Shown: positions 1 through 9,402, numbered from the stretch's first letter. The stretch is DNA of 64,000 nucleotides from Alteromonas gracilis (GCF_002993325.1 NZ_PVNO01000027.1:310001-374000); one strand, 5' to 3'. A program made the numbers and translations. The notes: generated by a model from the letters alone, not told the origin.

Positions 1-544
1 GTGTGGCAACAATCAGCCCGTCACTGCGTTGGCTAAACACGAACTGCTCATCTATATAGATTTCGAACTCCATCATATGAGCAACTTTTCCGTGATGCAG
101 CACCACTTCATTCATTGCAGAGTTATTACTTTTGAGTTTTTCATGCCTGTAAACACCCACTTCAAGCAGAAACCGTTCTTCAACTACGCATTCCCCAGTA
201 AAAATGAGATCGAGTTGTTGAGTAATTTCATCGGGGTGAATGTCTGTTAAAAAGCCTAAATTTCCGCGATTGACGCCCACCACGTGAATGTCGAAACGTG
301 CCAGTACACGAGCGGCGCCGAGCATACTACCGTCACCACCAACAACAACAGCTAAATCAGCGTTTTTACCGATGGCAACAAGATTACAGCTTTCAAAATT
401 TTCAGTTTCAAGCTCTTCAGCAATGGTTTCTTCAACAAGCAGTTTGCATCCTTTGGCCAGCAAATAGTCCGCAAGAATGTTTAAGCTGTCATGGGTTGCA
501 GCGTGCTGAGGCTTTCCGATTAACGCAACGGTTTGATAGGGCAT
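1..544 (-). CDS. nadK: NAD kinase, N-terminal part (runs off the window)
   Basis: ATP-NAD kinase, which phosphorylates NAD to NADP in the cytoplasm. The first about 181 residues are present; the rest lies beyond base 1. Visible family motifs are the nucleotide-binding VVVGGDGSMLGAAR, the NRGNLGFLTD segment, the NEVVLHHGKVAHMMEFE stretch and the start of SDGLIVAT, which in the family continues into PTGSTAY. The start is taken as the ATG at 542-544, with AAAGGA about 12 bases upstream. It lies codirectional with, and 90 bp downstream of, the cis/trans isomerase gene. The match to the enterobacterial protein is clear along the whole visible part; it is partial only because of the window edge. 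Confidence 0.95.
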   Translation of the reverse strand, partial: MPYQTVALIGKPQHAATHDSLNILADYLLAKGCKLLVEETIAEELETENFESCNLVAIGKNADLAVVVGGDGSMLGAARVLARFDIHVVGVNRGNLGFLTDIHPDEITQQLDLIFTGECVVEERFLLEVGVYRHEKLKSNNSAMNEVVLHHGKVAHMMEFEIYIDEQFVFSQRSDGLIVAT

Positions 545-634
545 GGAATGCTAATGTCCTTTCATTTCCAATGGTTGGACATTAGCACAGGTATTTCGTA
601 AAAGAAAAGCGTAAAGCGATTCAAAGCATGAGGT

Positions 635-2992
635 TTATCTATCCTCTAACCGGTTGTAGTCTAAAAGCCCCCCTTCAATAGGGTATTGCTCTTCTGACCA
701 CCTTAGTAGGTTATCGCTAAACGTCCAAAACTCTGGATTAGTGCGGCGCATTCCCACTTTATCAAGCAATGCTTTGTAATCCTTCTCGTTTTTAATTGAT
801 TTTAACTGTTCAATTGAACCCGTAATATCCGAGGCTTTGATAAACCAAAATGCGTCGGGGTAGCTCCCTAATAATCCATGCACAAGGGTAAGAGTATCTT
901 TAGATGGCTCGCGATTTTCCTCTTCTTCGAAAAGGCTGTTCACGTTGTAATGAGCACTGTTTCTAAGCGCCGTAAAAACGTCAATTTTTTCAGGTTCTTC
1001 ATCGTTTTTTATTACAATTACGGTGGTCTCTGGCATTAAGGTAGCTTGCTGTGCGGGAAGAAAGTCAAGACTCGCTAGCGCTGAAAACTGTTTCTCTGAC
1101 AATATATTTTTATCGTAGGTCGTGCCTGATGGCAGAACATTGGATAAATGCGTAGAAAGCATTTGGTAGAGCTCTTGTTGAGGGTTTTCTGTTTCAAATA
1201 CAATGCCCGAGGGTTGTTCAAAGCTGTTTATATCTCCCTCTAGGTAGTCGGTTAACTCAGGACTTGCATTTTGATACCACTCCTTAAGTAGCGTATGGCG
1301 CGTTTCGGGAGGCAGTAAATTAAGGAAATTTGACTCACCCTCCATCCGCAAAAAGTCCATATACAAACGCGTCATCAATTGATGGCCGTAATTACCGTAA
1401 ACATCAAAACCTGCCACGAGTAAATAATGAATTCGCTCTAACAAAGCGTAATCGATAACCCATGCGGTTTTAGTAGGCTCGCCTGTCATACCCTTTACCA
1501 CAGTCGCGTTATCGAAATGACGGAACACCGTTAGGCTTGCGTTAGTGTTGTCGCCATCGCCATCCCATATGCTGGAGATATTTAAGTGTTCACCGTTTTT
1601 AAATTCTTCATTCATAAACGCGGTGCGAGCGCGCATATACTCGCCTTGACGTTTAGCATACTTGACCCAGTTAACAGCTAAAGCAGAGCTGTCTTTTTCA
1701 GCGGGGAGGTGAAGGTTTTCTTTTTGCGAAGCGTAAAACGCGTTCATTTCTTCAGAGGCAGCTATATCGGGGTCGACGAAGAACACCCAAAATCTGTCGT
1801 TAATCACATTGAGTGCGACCTGACCGCGGCAAACAGGGCCTTTGATATAACCCATAATTGTGTTCTGCGCCCGCTCAAGCATAAAGCGATAGCGACTTTC
1901 CACAGGAAGCAAGGTAAACGCGGTAAGGGGGTTAGCGGCGACTTCTGATTCGTAAGAGGGGAGCGTTTCAACGGTATAATCGGCGTCGACAAACCAGGCT
2001 TGCCATTTATTGGTTAGTGTTTCATTGATGGCATAAGCTTGATGAGTTTTGCTTACGATAGTGGAAAACACAGGCTGAAGGCGGTAGTAAACGCGATCGA
2101 CCTTTGGGTCGTCAAAAGGCCTGCGCGTAGCAATAATATCAAGGGGTTCGCCAGAGGGAGTGCGAGAGCGTACTAGGTTAAAAAACTGAGGTTGCTCTTT
2201 TTCTGCTGTGACATTTTTAAAATAAAGATGAGATGTAAATAAATGCTCATAGATATAGCGGGCAGACAACCGCATTTTGTTGCTATCGCCATTTAACCAT
2301 TTTTCTAATGCCACTATTTCAGCGTTTAGTTCTTCTGATATGACATTACTTGAGGAAAGTGGAGCACCGTGATGTAGCCACTGCATGAGGGTATTGTGCT
2401 CAGCGTCTGATAATCCAGGCAGGGCATAGGGCATTCCTCCTAGAGGCTGATCAGCAATATATTCACCCATTTCATCAATAGTAGGGCATTGGTTTTCGCG
2501 GCTTAGACTAATGTCAAAGCCAGAACCTAAATGAGATGTATTAGGAAGTGGATGTTGCTTTTTTAGCAAAAGCATTTGCGCTAGAACTGATGATTGTGTT
2601 TTAGGCTCATATGCTTCCTTATTTGCAGGCAAGACATCAAAGAAGCCTCGCTCACGCCACGCCTGTGTGCTGTGCGCGTCTAGAAACATGCGGTTGGGTT
2701 GAGCGGCCGTTATTCGGGTTCCTTCGTAAACTTTTTCTTTACTCGCTCCCCTGGCAACGCCCTCCGAGGACGATATTTTCAGCTGACAAGGCGCGTCATA
2801 ACACGCGTGACAAACCACACAGCGCTGAGTAAGCACGGGGTTAACTTGCTCATCAAAAAAATTGTTAGGCAGCTGTTTTACAACGGAAAAATTCTCCGTT
2901 TCAGCTAATAAGGGGGCCTCAGGTTTCGGCCATTGCCATAACGCTATACAGAGAGCGATTGCAAGCAATGCAATTACACCGAACTTTTTCAT
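635..2992 (-). CDS. cti: Fatty acid cis/trans isomerase (haem-containing, periplasmic)
   Basis: Converts cis to trans unsaturated acyl chains in membrane phospholipids, a fast response to solvents, heat or osmotic stress known from Pseudomonas and Vibrio. The product is about 785 residues. I start it at the ATG at 2990-2992 rather than the GTG at 3053-3055, because the protein then opens with a typical signal or anchor (MKKFGVIALLAIALCIALWQW). A single cytochrome c haem motif CVVCH lies at residues 58-62, followed by CYDAPCQL and the QPNRMFLDAH segment typical of this family. The length fits the family (about 770). It is transcribed toward nadK, whether as one unit is unknown. No Shine-Dalgarno is obvious at either start. 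Confidence 0.9.
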   Translation of the reverse strand: MKKFGVIALLAIALCIALWQWPKPEAPLLAETENFSVVKQLPNNFFDEQVNPVLTQRCVVCHACYDAPCQLKISSSEGVARGASKEKVYEGTRITAAQPNRMFLDAHSTQAWRERGFFDVLPANKEAYEPKTQSSVLAQMLLLKKQHPLPNTSHLGSGFDISLSRENQCPTIDEMGEYIADQPLGGMPYALPGLSDAEHNTLMQWLHHGAPLSSSNVISEELNAEIVALEKWLNGDSNKMRLSARYIYEHLFTSHLYFKNVTAEKEQPQFFNLVRSRTPSGEPLDIIATRRPFDDPKVDRVYYRLQPVFSTIVSKTHQAYAINETLTNKWQAWFVDADYTVETLPSYESEVAANPLTAFTLLPVESRYRFMLERAQNTIMGYIKGPVCRGQVALNVINDRFWVFFVDPDIAASEEMNAFYASQKENLHLPAEKDSSALAVNWVKYAKRQGEYMRARTAFMNEEFKNGEHLNISSIWDGDGDNTNASLTVFRHFDNATVVKGMTGEPTKTAWVIDYALLERIHYLLVAGFDVYGNYGHQLMTRLYMDFLRMEGESNFLNLLPPETRHTLLKEWYQNASPELTDYLEGDINSFEQPSGIVFETENPQQELYQMLSTHLSNVLPSGTTYDKNILSEKQFSALASLDFLPAQQATLMPETTVIVIKNDEEPEKIDVFTALRNSAHYNVNSLFEEEENREPSKDTLTLVHGLLGSYPDAFWFIKASDITGSIEQLKSIKNEKDYKALLDKVGMRRTNPEFWTFSDNLLRWSEEQYPIEGGLLDYNRLEDR

Positions 2993-3263
2993 AATTTTTA
3001 TCCACAGTAGAAGTGATGACAGTTTACCATTCAATTTTAGGAAAAGGAGGTTCACATTATCTTTTTACATAGTCGTAGTTTTTTCCAAAAATGGCGTTTT
3101 TTTAGCATCAATTTCACATGTTTATTGCTTTGCGTACAACGGTAGGTATGCTGAAAGAAATACTGTCTAAGCGTGCAATGCAAAACCGAAAGAAGCAATT
3201 TCTGTTTATCTTGTAACTCGCTTTACGGTAAGACACACATCAAATAGTTGCAGCGAGGGAAAC

Positions 3264-4424
3264 ATGGCTCATCAAATTATACTGCCAAGAACGATGCAGA
3301 TAGGCAAAGATGCTAGCAAGCAAATTACGGAAACGTTGGCTAGCTTAAATTGTTCTAAGCCTTTGCTTATTACCGATAAGGTGATGGTTGAACTGGGATA
3401 TGCAGATCGGATAACGAGCTATTTAGCCGAGCATTCCATAGCACTTGATGTTTTTTCTGATACTGTACCTGAACCGACAGTGGCCTCTATATCAGCTGGC
3501 GTTGAGGCTTTGCGCGCCAAACCTTACGACTGCATTATTGCGCTTGGCGGCGGCAGTCCAATTGATAGTGCGAAGGCAATTGGTATCTTAGGTAAATACG
3601 GTGGCGAGATGCGCGATTATAAGTTCCCCAGAGTGGTGAACGAAGAAGGGCTTCCTATAATCGCAATTCCCACAACGGCAGGCACCGGCTCTGAGGTGAC
3701 GCGCTTCACTATCATCACTGATGAACAAACAAGTGAAAAAATGTTGTGTGTGGGCTCAGGGTTTATGCCCACTGCTGCACTTATAGATTTTTCTCTTACT
3801 TTGAGTTTGCCTCAACGAGTAACCGCAGACACTGGTATAGATGCGCTCACTCATGCTATTGAAGCTTATGTGAGTCGCAAAGCGAATCTATACAGCGACG
3901 CACAGGCACTCTCTGCCATGGCCCTAATTGCACCGAACTTACGTACCGTATTTGCAGATGGTAAGAACGAGAATGCTCGTGAGGCCATGATGCTGGGGTC
4001 TACGCTGGCGGGAATTGCCTTTTCTAACGCATCAGTGGCGCTGGTGCATGGGATGAGTCGCCCTATTGGCGCAGCCTTTCATGTTCCCCATGGGCTTTCG
4101 AACGCTATGTTATTACCTGCTGTTACTGCATTTTCAATTCCTAGCGCTCCCGTGCGCTATGCACAATGTGCTCGCGCGATGGGAATAGCGACGCAAGGTG
4201 ATTCAGACGACTTAGCTAATCAAAAGTTAATTAATGAATTGAAAGCCCTTAACGCCGACCTCCAAGTGCCAACTCCAAAGGATTTTGGAATAGATAAAGA
4301 GGCGTTCTTTACGATAACCTCCACCATGGCTGAGCAAGCATTGGCCTCAGGATCACCGGGAAATAACCCTCGCATACCGACTATTGAAGAAATGGTAGCT
4401 ATCTATATTTCGTTGTGGGACTAG
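3264..4424 (+). CDS. Iron-containing alcohol dehydrogenase
   Basis: Group III (iron-dependent) alcohol dehydrogenase of 386 residues, expected to interconvert alcohols or hydroxy acids with aldehydes or ketones using NAD(P). The nucleotide-binding GGGSPIDSAK is at residues 95-104. The metal ligands of the family are seen as D193, H197, H262 and H276, the latter two in VHGMSRPIGAAFHVPHG. The start follows a good AGGGA box. It is convergent with the 3-hydroxybutyrate dehydrogenase gene, and a shared bidirectional terminator separates them. The substrate cannot be read from sequence; the neighbourhood makes a short-chain hydroxy acid or alcohol plausible, and gamma-hydroxybutyrate dehydrogenases belong to the same family. 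Confidence 0.88.
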   Translation: MAHQIILPRTMQIGKDASKQITETLASLNCSKPLLITDKVMVELGYADRITSYLAEHSIALDVFSDTVPEPTVASISAGVEALRAKPYDCIIALGGGSPIDSAKAIGILGKYGGEMRDYKFPRVVNEEGLPIIAIPTTAGTGSEVTRFTIITDEQTSEKMLCVGSGFMPTAALIDFSLTLSLPQRVTADTGIDALTHAIEAYVSRKANLYSDAQALSAMALIAPNLRTVFADGKNENAREAMMLGSTLAGIAFSNASVALVHGMSRPIGAAFHVPHGLSNAMLLPAVTAFSIPSAPVRYAQCARAMGIATQGDSDDLANQKLINELKALNADLQVPTPKDFGIDKEAFFTITSTMAEQALASGSPGNNPRIPTIEEMVAIYISLWD

Positions 4425-4464
4425 AGAAGTATAACGTTAGTTTAAAGAGCGTATCAGGCTAAAA

Positions 4465-4491
4465 AAAAAGACTGCACAGAGCAGTCTTTTT
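4465..4491. terminator. Bidirectional intrinsic terminator
   Basis: Stem AAAAGACTGC / GCAGTCTTTT with a five-base loop, flanked by an A-run on the left and a T-run on the right, so it can serve both the alcohol dehydrogenase (plus) and the 3-hydroxybutyrate dehydrogenase operon (minus). Confidence 0.85.
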
Positions 4492-4526
4492 CACTTCTAA
4501 AGCATGAACATAGCAGCACTGCGCAT

Positions 4527-5294
4527 CTATCTTGCCGTCCAACCACCGTCAAGCACCATGGTTTGCCCGGTTATGTTGCGGGCACTGGGCGACATTAAGA
4601 AATTCGCTGTATCTGCGAGTTCTTCCACACTTACGAATTGCTTTTTGGGCATGGGCTCTAACATTATCTTTGTTATTACCTCTTCTTCGCTCAAATTATT
4701 TTCTTTTGCTTGGGCCGCAATTTGCTGTTCTACCAACGGCGTTTTTACATAGGCGGGGCATAGTGTGTTGATGGTCACGTCACAGTCACCGGTTTCAAGA
4801 GCAATGGTTTTTGCGAATCCCAAAAGCCCGTGTTTGGCTGCTACATAGGCGGATTTAAAAGGAGAAGCCACAAGAGAATGTATTGAACCTATATTGATTA
4901 TGCGTCCATAATTTTGCTCGCGCATGGCTGGTAAAAAGGCTTGGGTCAGCAGAGCAGGGCCTACCAGCATAATATTGATCAGCTGCTGCCACTTATCCGC
5001 AGGAAAATCCTCAAGGCGAGAGACATGCTGTATGCCCGCATTATTAATTAATACATCAACAGTATATTTGCCTAAAGCGTCAGGCAGTGCTGCCACCTGT
5101 TTAGCATCGCAAACATCAACGGCAATAGCACTAGCCGAGCCTTCCAAATGGGCAAGCTTAGTTACCGCATCCTTAGCCGCCTGTTCGTTTATATCAGCAA
5201 TGATAACGTGGTGGCCTTGTCTGATCATAGATTCAGCAATACCGAAACCAATACCGCTGGCGCCACCTGTGATAAATATCGTTCGCTTACTCAT
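4527..5294 (-). CDS. bdhA: D-3-hydroxybutyrate dehydrogenase (SDR family)
   Basis: Short-chain dehydrogenase of 255 residues that oxidises (R)-3-hydroxybutyrate to acetoacetate with NAD. The cofactor motif TGGASGIG is at residues 9-16, NNAG at 84-87, and the catalytic S137, Y150 and K154 are present. The INIGSIHSLVASPFKSAY segment and the C-terminal NITGQTMVLDGGWTA are characteristic of the 3-hydroxybutyrate dehydrogenase subfamily. It is the last gene of a four-gene minus-strand operon, and its ATG overlaps the end of the depolymerase-like gene by 8 bp. That coupling supports a role in oxidising the monomer released by the upstream hydrolases. Specificity for 3-hydroxybutyrate is inferred from subfamily resemblance and context. 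Confidence 0.88.
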   Translation of the reverse strand: MSKRTIFITGGASGIGFGIAESMIRQGHHVIIADINEQAAKDAVTKLAHLEGSASAIAVDVCDAKQVAALPDALGKYTVDVLINNAGIQHVSRLEDFPADKWQQLINIMLVGPALLTQAFLPAMREQNYGRIINIGSIHSLVASPFKSAYVAAKHGLLGFAKTIALETGDCDVTINTLCPAYVKTPLVEQQIAAQAKENNLSEEEVITKIMLEPMPKKQFVSVEELADTANFLMSPSARNITGQTMVLDGGWTAR

Positions 5295-6348
5295 CGGCGT
5301 TTCCTTTATTGTCCTTCACAGGAAGACGAGTGTTCAGTGAAAATAGCAGCTCTTTAACGGCGGCGATTTGTGCGCCATCCCTGTTAGCGTAGTCACTGGA
5401 CGCATAGCCCCACCAATCCCAGCAACCTTGCGGATTTAGCGGCATAAACAGCGATTTTTTAGTTTGCGGATAAAGCACCACAATATTGTTGTCATCGGCC
5501 CACTCATTTAGCCCTGTTTGAGTTGTGTAGGCGTCGCCAACGGCGTCTGCGTATTGATTACAGCCGTGAAAACTAATGTGTGCTTTACAGGCCTCTCCTT
5601 GTGCGCAGCTTTCTGGTATATACACAAAGCCTTCGCTTGCTAAGGTTTTTGCGTTGCTCCCTGCTATTTTTTGCTGGTCTATGGAATGTATTTTCCCAGA
5701 AAGTGATTCATCAGGAGTGGTAACGTCTGCAATGAGGTGAGAGAGCAGGGCGCCTGCGGCGTCATAGTCGCAGTTACCAATGAAAGGGCTTTCTGATTTC
5801 ATGCAGTTTACGCCCTCTTCCTTTGTTGGGAATAAATGCGCCATGGGCTTGTCGTTGATATAGGTAATGTTTTGCGTGTCTGTCCATAGTTTGTATTGTT
5901 CAAAAAGTAAGTCGCTGACTTTCGCGACCACTCTGGTGTCTTGGGTGCCATGGAAAAGCCAAACTTTCGTATCTTTCATATTATTGAGCGGCGCGATTTT
6001 TCCTTCCGACTCATAGTGTTCAGCTTTTTCGTTTAACGCTTTAATGTCTATTTCACCCTCAACTTTATTGACACATTGTGCCAGCGCAGTGGTTATGTCT
6101 CCTTGAGCACAAAAGTACGGACCACCGGCGATAACGCCCACGCCTTTTACCCAGTCGCTATGAGCTAGCTGGAATTGGGTGGCCATATACCCGCCAGAGG
6201 ATAGGCCAGACACGGTAACATTTTCTAAATCGAGTGCGAGCTTGGGAATATCGTTGTTAGCAACTGAAGCAGCACTGAACGCAAGCGCGCTAGCACTGAA
6301 AAAAGAAAGACACAGAGCCCGGCGTAAATAAAAATGTTTTTTCATCAT
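5287..6348 (-). CDS. Exported PHB-depolymerase-like esterase
   Basis: Alpha/beta hydrolase of 353 residues related to polyhydroxybutyrate depolymerases. A signal peptide ends near residue 30 (SAASVA). The lipase box GLSSG at 48-52 puts the nucleophile at S50, followed by GYMATQ; a C-terminal CWDWWGY segment is also seen in this family. The ATG overlaps the TGA of the preceding gene (ATGA), with AAGGAAG upstream, so translation is coupled. Export plus operon partners suggest it hydrolyses 3-hydroxybutyrate polymers or, more likely, oligomers in the periplasm or outside. No separate substrate-binding or fibronectin-type domain is visible, unlike classical secreted depolymerases of solid PHB. 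Confidence 0.82.
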   Translation of the reverse strand: MMKKHFYLRRALCLSFFSASALAFSAASVANNDIPKLALDLENVTVSGLSSGGYMATQFQLAHSDWVKGVGVIAGGPYFCAQGDITTALAQCVNKVEGEIDIKALNEKAEHYESEGKIAPLNNMKDTKVWLFHGTQDTRVVAKVSDLLFEQYKLWTDTQNITYINDKPMAHLFPTKEEGVNCMKSESPFIGNCDYDAAGALLSHLIADVTTPDESLSGKIHSIDQQKIAGSNAKTLASEGFVYIPESCAQGEACKAHISFHGCNQYADAVGDAYTTQTGLNEWADDNNIVVLYPQTKKSLFMPLNPQGCWDWWGYASSDYANRDGAQIAAVKELLFSLNTRLPVKDNKGNADE

Positions 6349-7754
6349 AAATTTGCTTCCTTTTCATTTTCTAAAAATTGGCGAATGGCCTTTGCCTGAG
6401 CAGAAATGTTACTGACGCCTTCTAAGTGTCCTAACTTACCCTTTAGTGTTAAAAGTGTGGAATTCTTGTTCTGTGAGAGTAAGCCTTGGTGGGCATTTTG
6501 TGACAAATAGGGCATTAGAAGTAAATCGGTTTCTGCCGGTATAAAAAGTGTTTTTGCTTTTATCGATGCAAGGCTTCGCTTAATACTATTATCATGTCCT
6601 GCCACAAATAATTGGCAGGCACGAACCAAGTATAAAAGGTGATTAGCATCCATACTTTCTGCACGGGCTTCAGCGCGTTCCCGCAGCCATCTCACAATGC
6701 TATGCGACTGACGAATATCGTCAAGCGGAGCAGATTCAATATTTTTAAACCCTAGGTTGCTGCCTTGCTCATTAAAAAATGTTGGGGTAAGCGCATGTTG
6801 AGTGATCAGCATAAGCGAGGCCACCAAGCCTTTAATTGGTCTATCGTTTACGGTGTAAGCACCGTCGTTCCATTTGCTATCGAGCTTGATGGGATTAGCC
6901 CAGTGCTCAAGGGCAGATGTGGTCCAAGCGTCACTTTGCCCAGCCCCGATGACAGAGACCATTCGTTCAACCCAGTCGGGATAGGCACTTGCCCAATCAA
7001 TGGCCTGCATTGACCCCATAGAGGGGCCGATAACAGCGTAAAGCTTGCTAATGCCTAGGCTTTCAAGCAACGCCTTCTGCACGTTAACGAAATCTCGAAT
7101 AGTGACCACTGGGAAGTCTAAACCATAGGGCTTTCCTGTATCTGGGTTAATTGAAGCAGGCCCTGTAGTAATAACGTTGGGGTCATAAGCGTTTAAATTA
7201 GCCAATGTATCTACACTGACAACGTAAAAGCGGTCCGTATCTATGGCTTTTCCTGGACCAATGATGCTGTCCCAATATCCTGTAGCAGCATCATAGGGAT
7301 TGTATTTTCCTGCTGCATGGGATGAACCTGAAAAATAATGCGTAATAAGAATAACATTACTTTTATCCTCATTTAACTTTCCGTACGCTTCCCAGCCGAC
7401 CTTCACATCTTTTATATGCTGGCCGCCAAATGTTTTAAAAAGCGGCAATTTAAACACCCGCTTTTTTACTACCAACGGAGATGAAGGTGCCGCTTCTGGT
7501 TTTCCGGTATTCTTCGCTTCATTAGCAAGCGACGGAGAACTTAGTATGGTTACGAAAGACAAAACTAAATAAAAACCTAAAGAAAGTCTTAGGTTCAATT
7601 TTCTTCTAGAAGTAGCATGTTGTTTTATAGAGAAATGGTCTGTTAACTCCATCATAAATGGCGAAATCGATAGTCTTTGAAATTTGCTATTAGTCGATAA
7701 GAGCCTCATGGCAAGTTGAGCTATATTTTTTAAACACTCACTATTGGCAGTCAT
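6345..7754 (-). CDS. Exported homoserine-acetyltransferase-like alpha/beta hydrolase
   Basis: The fold and motifs are those of the MetX family: NPDTGKPYGLDFPVVTIRD, then GPSMGSMQAIDW with the nucleophile serine, a late acidic loop (PAETDLLLMP) and a C-terminal LGHLEGV histidine. Unlike MetX, it carries a basic stretch and a hydrophobic segment (LSLGFYLVLSFVTILSS) followed by SLANEA, so it is probably exported, and true MetX motifs such as GGSMGGM are altered. The start is uncertain: 7754 has AGAAAGG upstream; 7655 gives a better signal peptide but no ribosome site; 7829 is also open. It sits between a GntP permease and a PHB-depolymerase-like gene. I infer an esterase or transacylase acting on hydroxyacyl oligomers rather than methionine biosynthesis. 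Confidence 0.75.
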   Translation of the reverse strand: MTANSECLKNIAQLAMRLLSTNSKFQRLSISPFMMELTDHFSIKQHATSRRKLNLRLSLGFYLVLSFVTILSSPSLANEAKNTGKPEAAPSSPLVVKKRVFKLPLFKTFGGQHIKDVKVGWEAYGKLNEDKSNVILITHYFSGSSHAAGKYNPYDAATGYWDSIIGPGKAIDTDRFYVVSVDTLANLNAYDPNVITTGPASINPDTGKPYGLDFPVVTIRDFVNVQKALLESLGISKLYAVIGPSMGSMQAIDWASAYPDWVERMVSVIGAGQSDAWTTSALEHWANPIKLDSKWNDGAYTVNDRPIKGLVASLMLITQHALTPTFFNEQGSNLGFKNIESAPLDDIRQSHSIVRWLRERAEARAESMDANHLLYLVRACQLFVAGHDNSIKRSLASIKAKTLFIPAETDLLLMPYLSQNAHQGLLSQNKNSTLLTLKGKLGHLEGVSNISAQAKAIRQFLENEKEANL

Positions 7755-7844
7755 AGAACCTTTCTTTTTTGCGTCTTTTGTTTTGCGTCTTTTGCATAGC
7801 GCAGCATATCCAGTGTTTGTTTTTTTCATAACGTTTATGCAACC

Positions 7845-9140
7845 CTACAAAATGCTAAAAAGACCAATGGCCATGGCAAGGCCAATAACCGGCACTACTA
7901 CAGTCAGCGCGCCAACGGCCCAATAGGCGGCCTGATGGGTTTCATGACATATCGCACGTATGGTAGTTACGACGTAACCATTATGGGGTAGCGAATCTAA
8001 CGCACCTGACGATATAGAAACAATTCTGTGTAACTGTTCAGGCTCAACGCCTTGGTCAAGATAATGAGGTGCCACTAAGGGAAGGGCAATGGCCTGTCCA
8101 CCAGATGCGCTGCCGGTTAAGCCAGCAATAACACTAACAGCGATGGCGGCGCCAATTAGCTCGTTTCCAGGAATTTGCGTCATTAATGCAACGGTGGTTT
8201 GAAACGCGTCAGTGTTCTTTGCAATTGAGCCAAAACCTACCACTGCTGCAGTATTACCTATCGCAATAAGCGCACCCGTTGTGCCTGCGTTAATGGCCAT
8301 AGGTAGACTCTGAAAATGCTTGAAATTAATAGTCAACAAACACAATACGCCACCGCCCAATGCAAGAATAAGCGCCAGTTGCGCGAGTTCTTTATGAAAT
8401 AAAAAAGAAATAACTAACACCACAACCAGTGGGACAATGCCGGTAAGTGGGTGAGGCAGGGCTCTCTCACGCAGTTTCGGATCACTTGCTCTAGCTTCGA
8501 AAACCTCGCCATTGTTCACGGCCTTTCTTATCATTTTAGCAAGCCACCAATAGCCAAAACATGCCATAAACACAGCGACAATCAGACTAACTTCCCACGC
8601 TGCAAAGGGTGAAGTACCCAAGTACTTTATAGGGATCCAGTTTTGGATTTCAGGTGAGCCCGCAGAGGTCATGGTGAAAGTCACCGATCCAAAGGCCATA
8701 GCTGCAGGAATAAAGCGACGGGGTAAGTTGGCATCTTTAAACAAGCTTACTGCCATAGGATAAACAGAGAATGCCACCACAAAAACACTGACGCCACCAT
8801 AAGTTAAAATAGCGCAAGCGAGCACAACCGCTAAAACGGCGCGCTTATAGCCAATCTTCGTGATGATCCAGCGAGATACCGCATCGGCGGCCCCAGTGTC
8901 CTCCATGAATTTACCAAACAGAGCACCAAGTAAAAACATAAAAAACCAAGAGGCGATAAAGCCTGAGAACCCACTCATATAGGTCTCAACAAAATTTACG
9001 TCACCGGTGAATACCCCAATGTTGTTGGTTACAGCGACGACGAGGGCACACAAGGGGGCAGCGATAAACAGGTTCATTCCGCGTATTGTCAAAACAATAA
9101 GCAACAACAGACCGCCTACCAAGCCAATCATACTTAACAT
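7845..9140 (-). CDS. GntP-family permease, probable 3-hydroxybutyrate transporter
   Basis: Integral membrane protein of 431 residues with about 12 hydrophobic segments, beginning MLSMIGLVGGLLLLIVL. The sequence resembles the GntP/ion transporter superfamily, which includes gluconate permeases and the hydroxybutyrate transporter HbuT of Pseudomonas. It is the first gene of the minus-strand operon that ends with 3-hydroxybutyrate dehydrogenase, which points to import of (R)-3-hydroxybutyrate or a similar hydroxy acid. The family assignment is firm; the substrate is inferred from the operon. Its promoter region is shared with a divergent TonB-dependent receptor and contains a strong inverted repeat. 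Confidence 0.85.
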   Translation of the reverse strand: MLSMIGLVGGLLLLIVLTIRGMNLFIAAPLCALVVAVTNNIGVFTGDVNFVETYMSGFSGFIASWFFMFLLGALFGKFMEDTGAADAVSRWIITKIGYKRAVLAVVLACAILTYGGVSVFVVAFSVYPMAVSLFKDANLPRRFIPAAMAFGSVTFTMTSAGSPEIQNWIPIKYLGTSPFAAWEVSLIVAVFMACFGYWWLAKMIRKAVNNGEVFEARASDPKLRERALPHPLTGIVPLVVVLVISFLFHKELAQLALILALGGGVLCLLTINFKHFQSLPMAINAGTTGALIAIGNTAAVVGFGSIAKNTDAFQTTVALMTQIPGNELIGAAIAVSVIAGLTGSASGGQAIALPLVAPHYLDQGVEPEQLHRIVSISSGALDSLPHNGYVVTTIRAICHETHQAAYWAVGALTVVVPVIGLAMAIGLFSIL

Positions 9141-9200
9141 AATTATTATTCCTTAAAAATCTGTGACCGCAGATGATCCGAAACAGTTAAGTCGATTAGT

Positions 9201-9239
9201 GATTTGCACACACTCAAAACCGCAAAGTGTATACAAATC
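9201..9239. promoter_or_regulatory. Long inverted repeat, candidate operator
   Basis: Arms GATTTGCACACAC and GTGTATACAAATC are inverted with 11 of 13 matching positions around a 13-base spacer. It lies between the divergent permease operon and the TonB receptor, where a shared regulator would bind. Confidence 0.5.
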
Positions 9240-9296
9240 AGATAAAAAGCATTCATAACAGACCCAGAGTTTGACGTTACTTTTACCAAAATCCCA

Positions 9297-9312
9297 TAGT
9301 ACGATGGTACTA
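9297..9312. promoter_or_regulatory. 16-bp palindrome upstream of the TonB receptor
   Basis: TAGTACGATGGTACTA: arms TAGTAC and GTACTA around GATG. It lies about 90 bases before the receptor start, a second possible protein-binding site in the same divergent region. Confidence 0.4.
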
Positions 9313-9402
9313 CATACTATTAACAATTAATTAACTAAAGTGATTTTGACCGTAGGCAATACATCCGGCAGTGATCAGAACTTAGAACAACAAGGACTCA
9401 CT

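Noticed and set aside
3053..3055. GTG start for the cis/trans isomerase
   Set aside because: It puts 21 extra residues before a perfectly good signal peptide start at 2992.
6345..7754. metX in methionine biosynthesis
   Set aside because: Export segment, altered nucleophile motif and operon context do not fit a cytosolic acetyltransferase.
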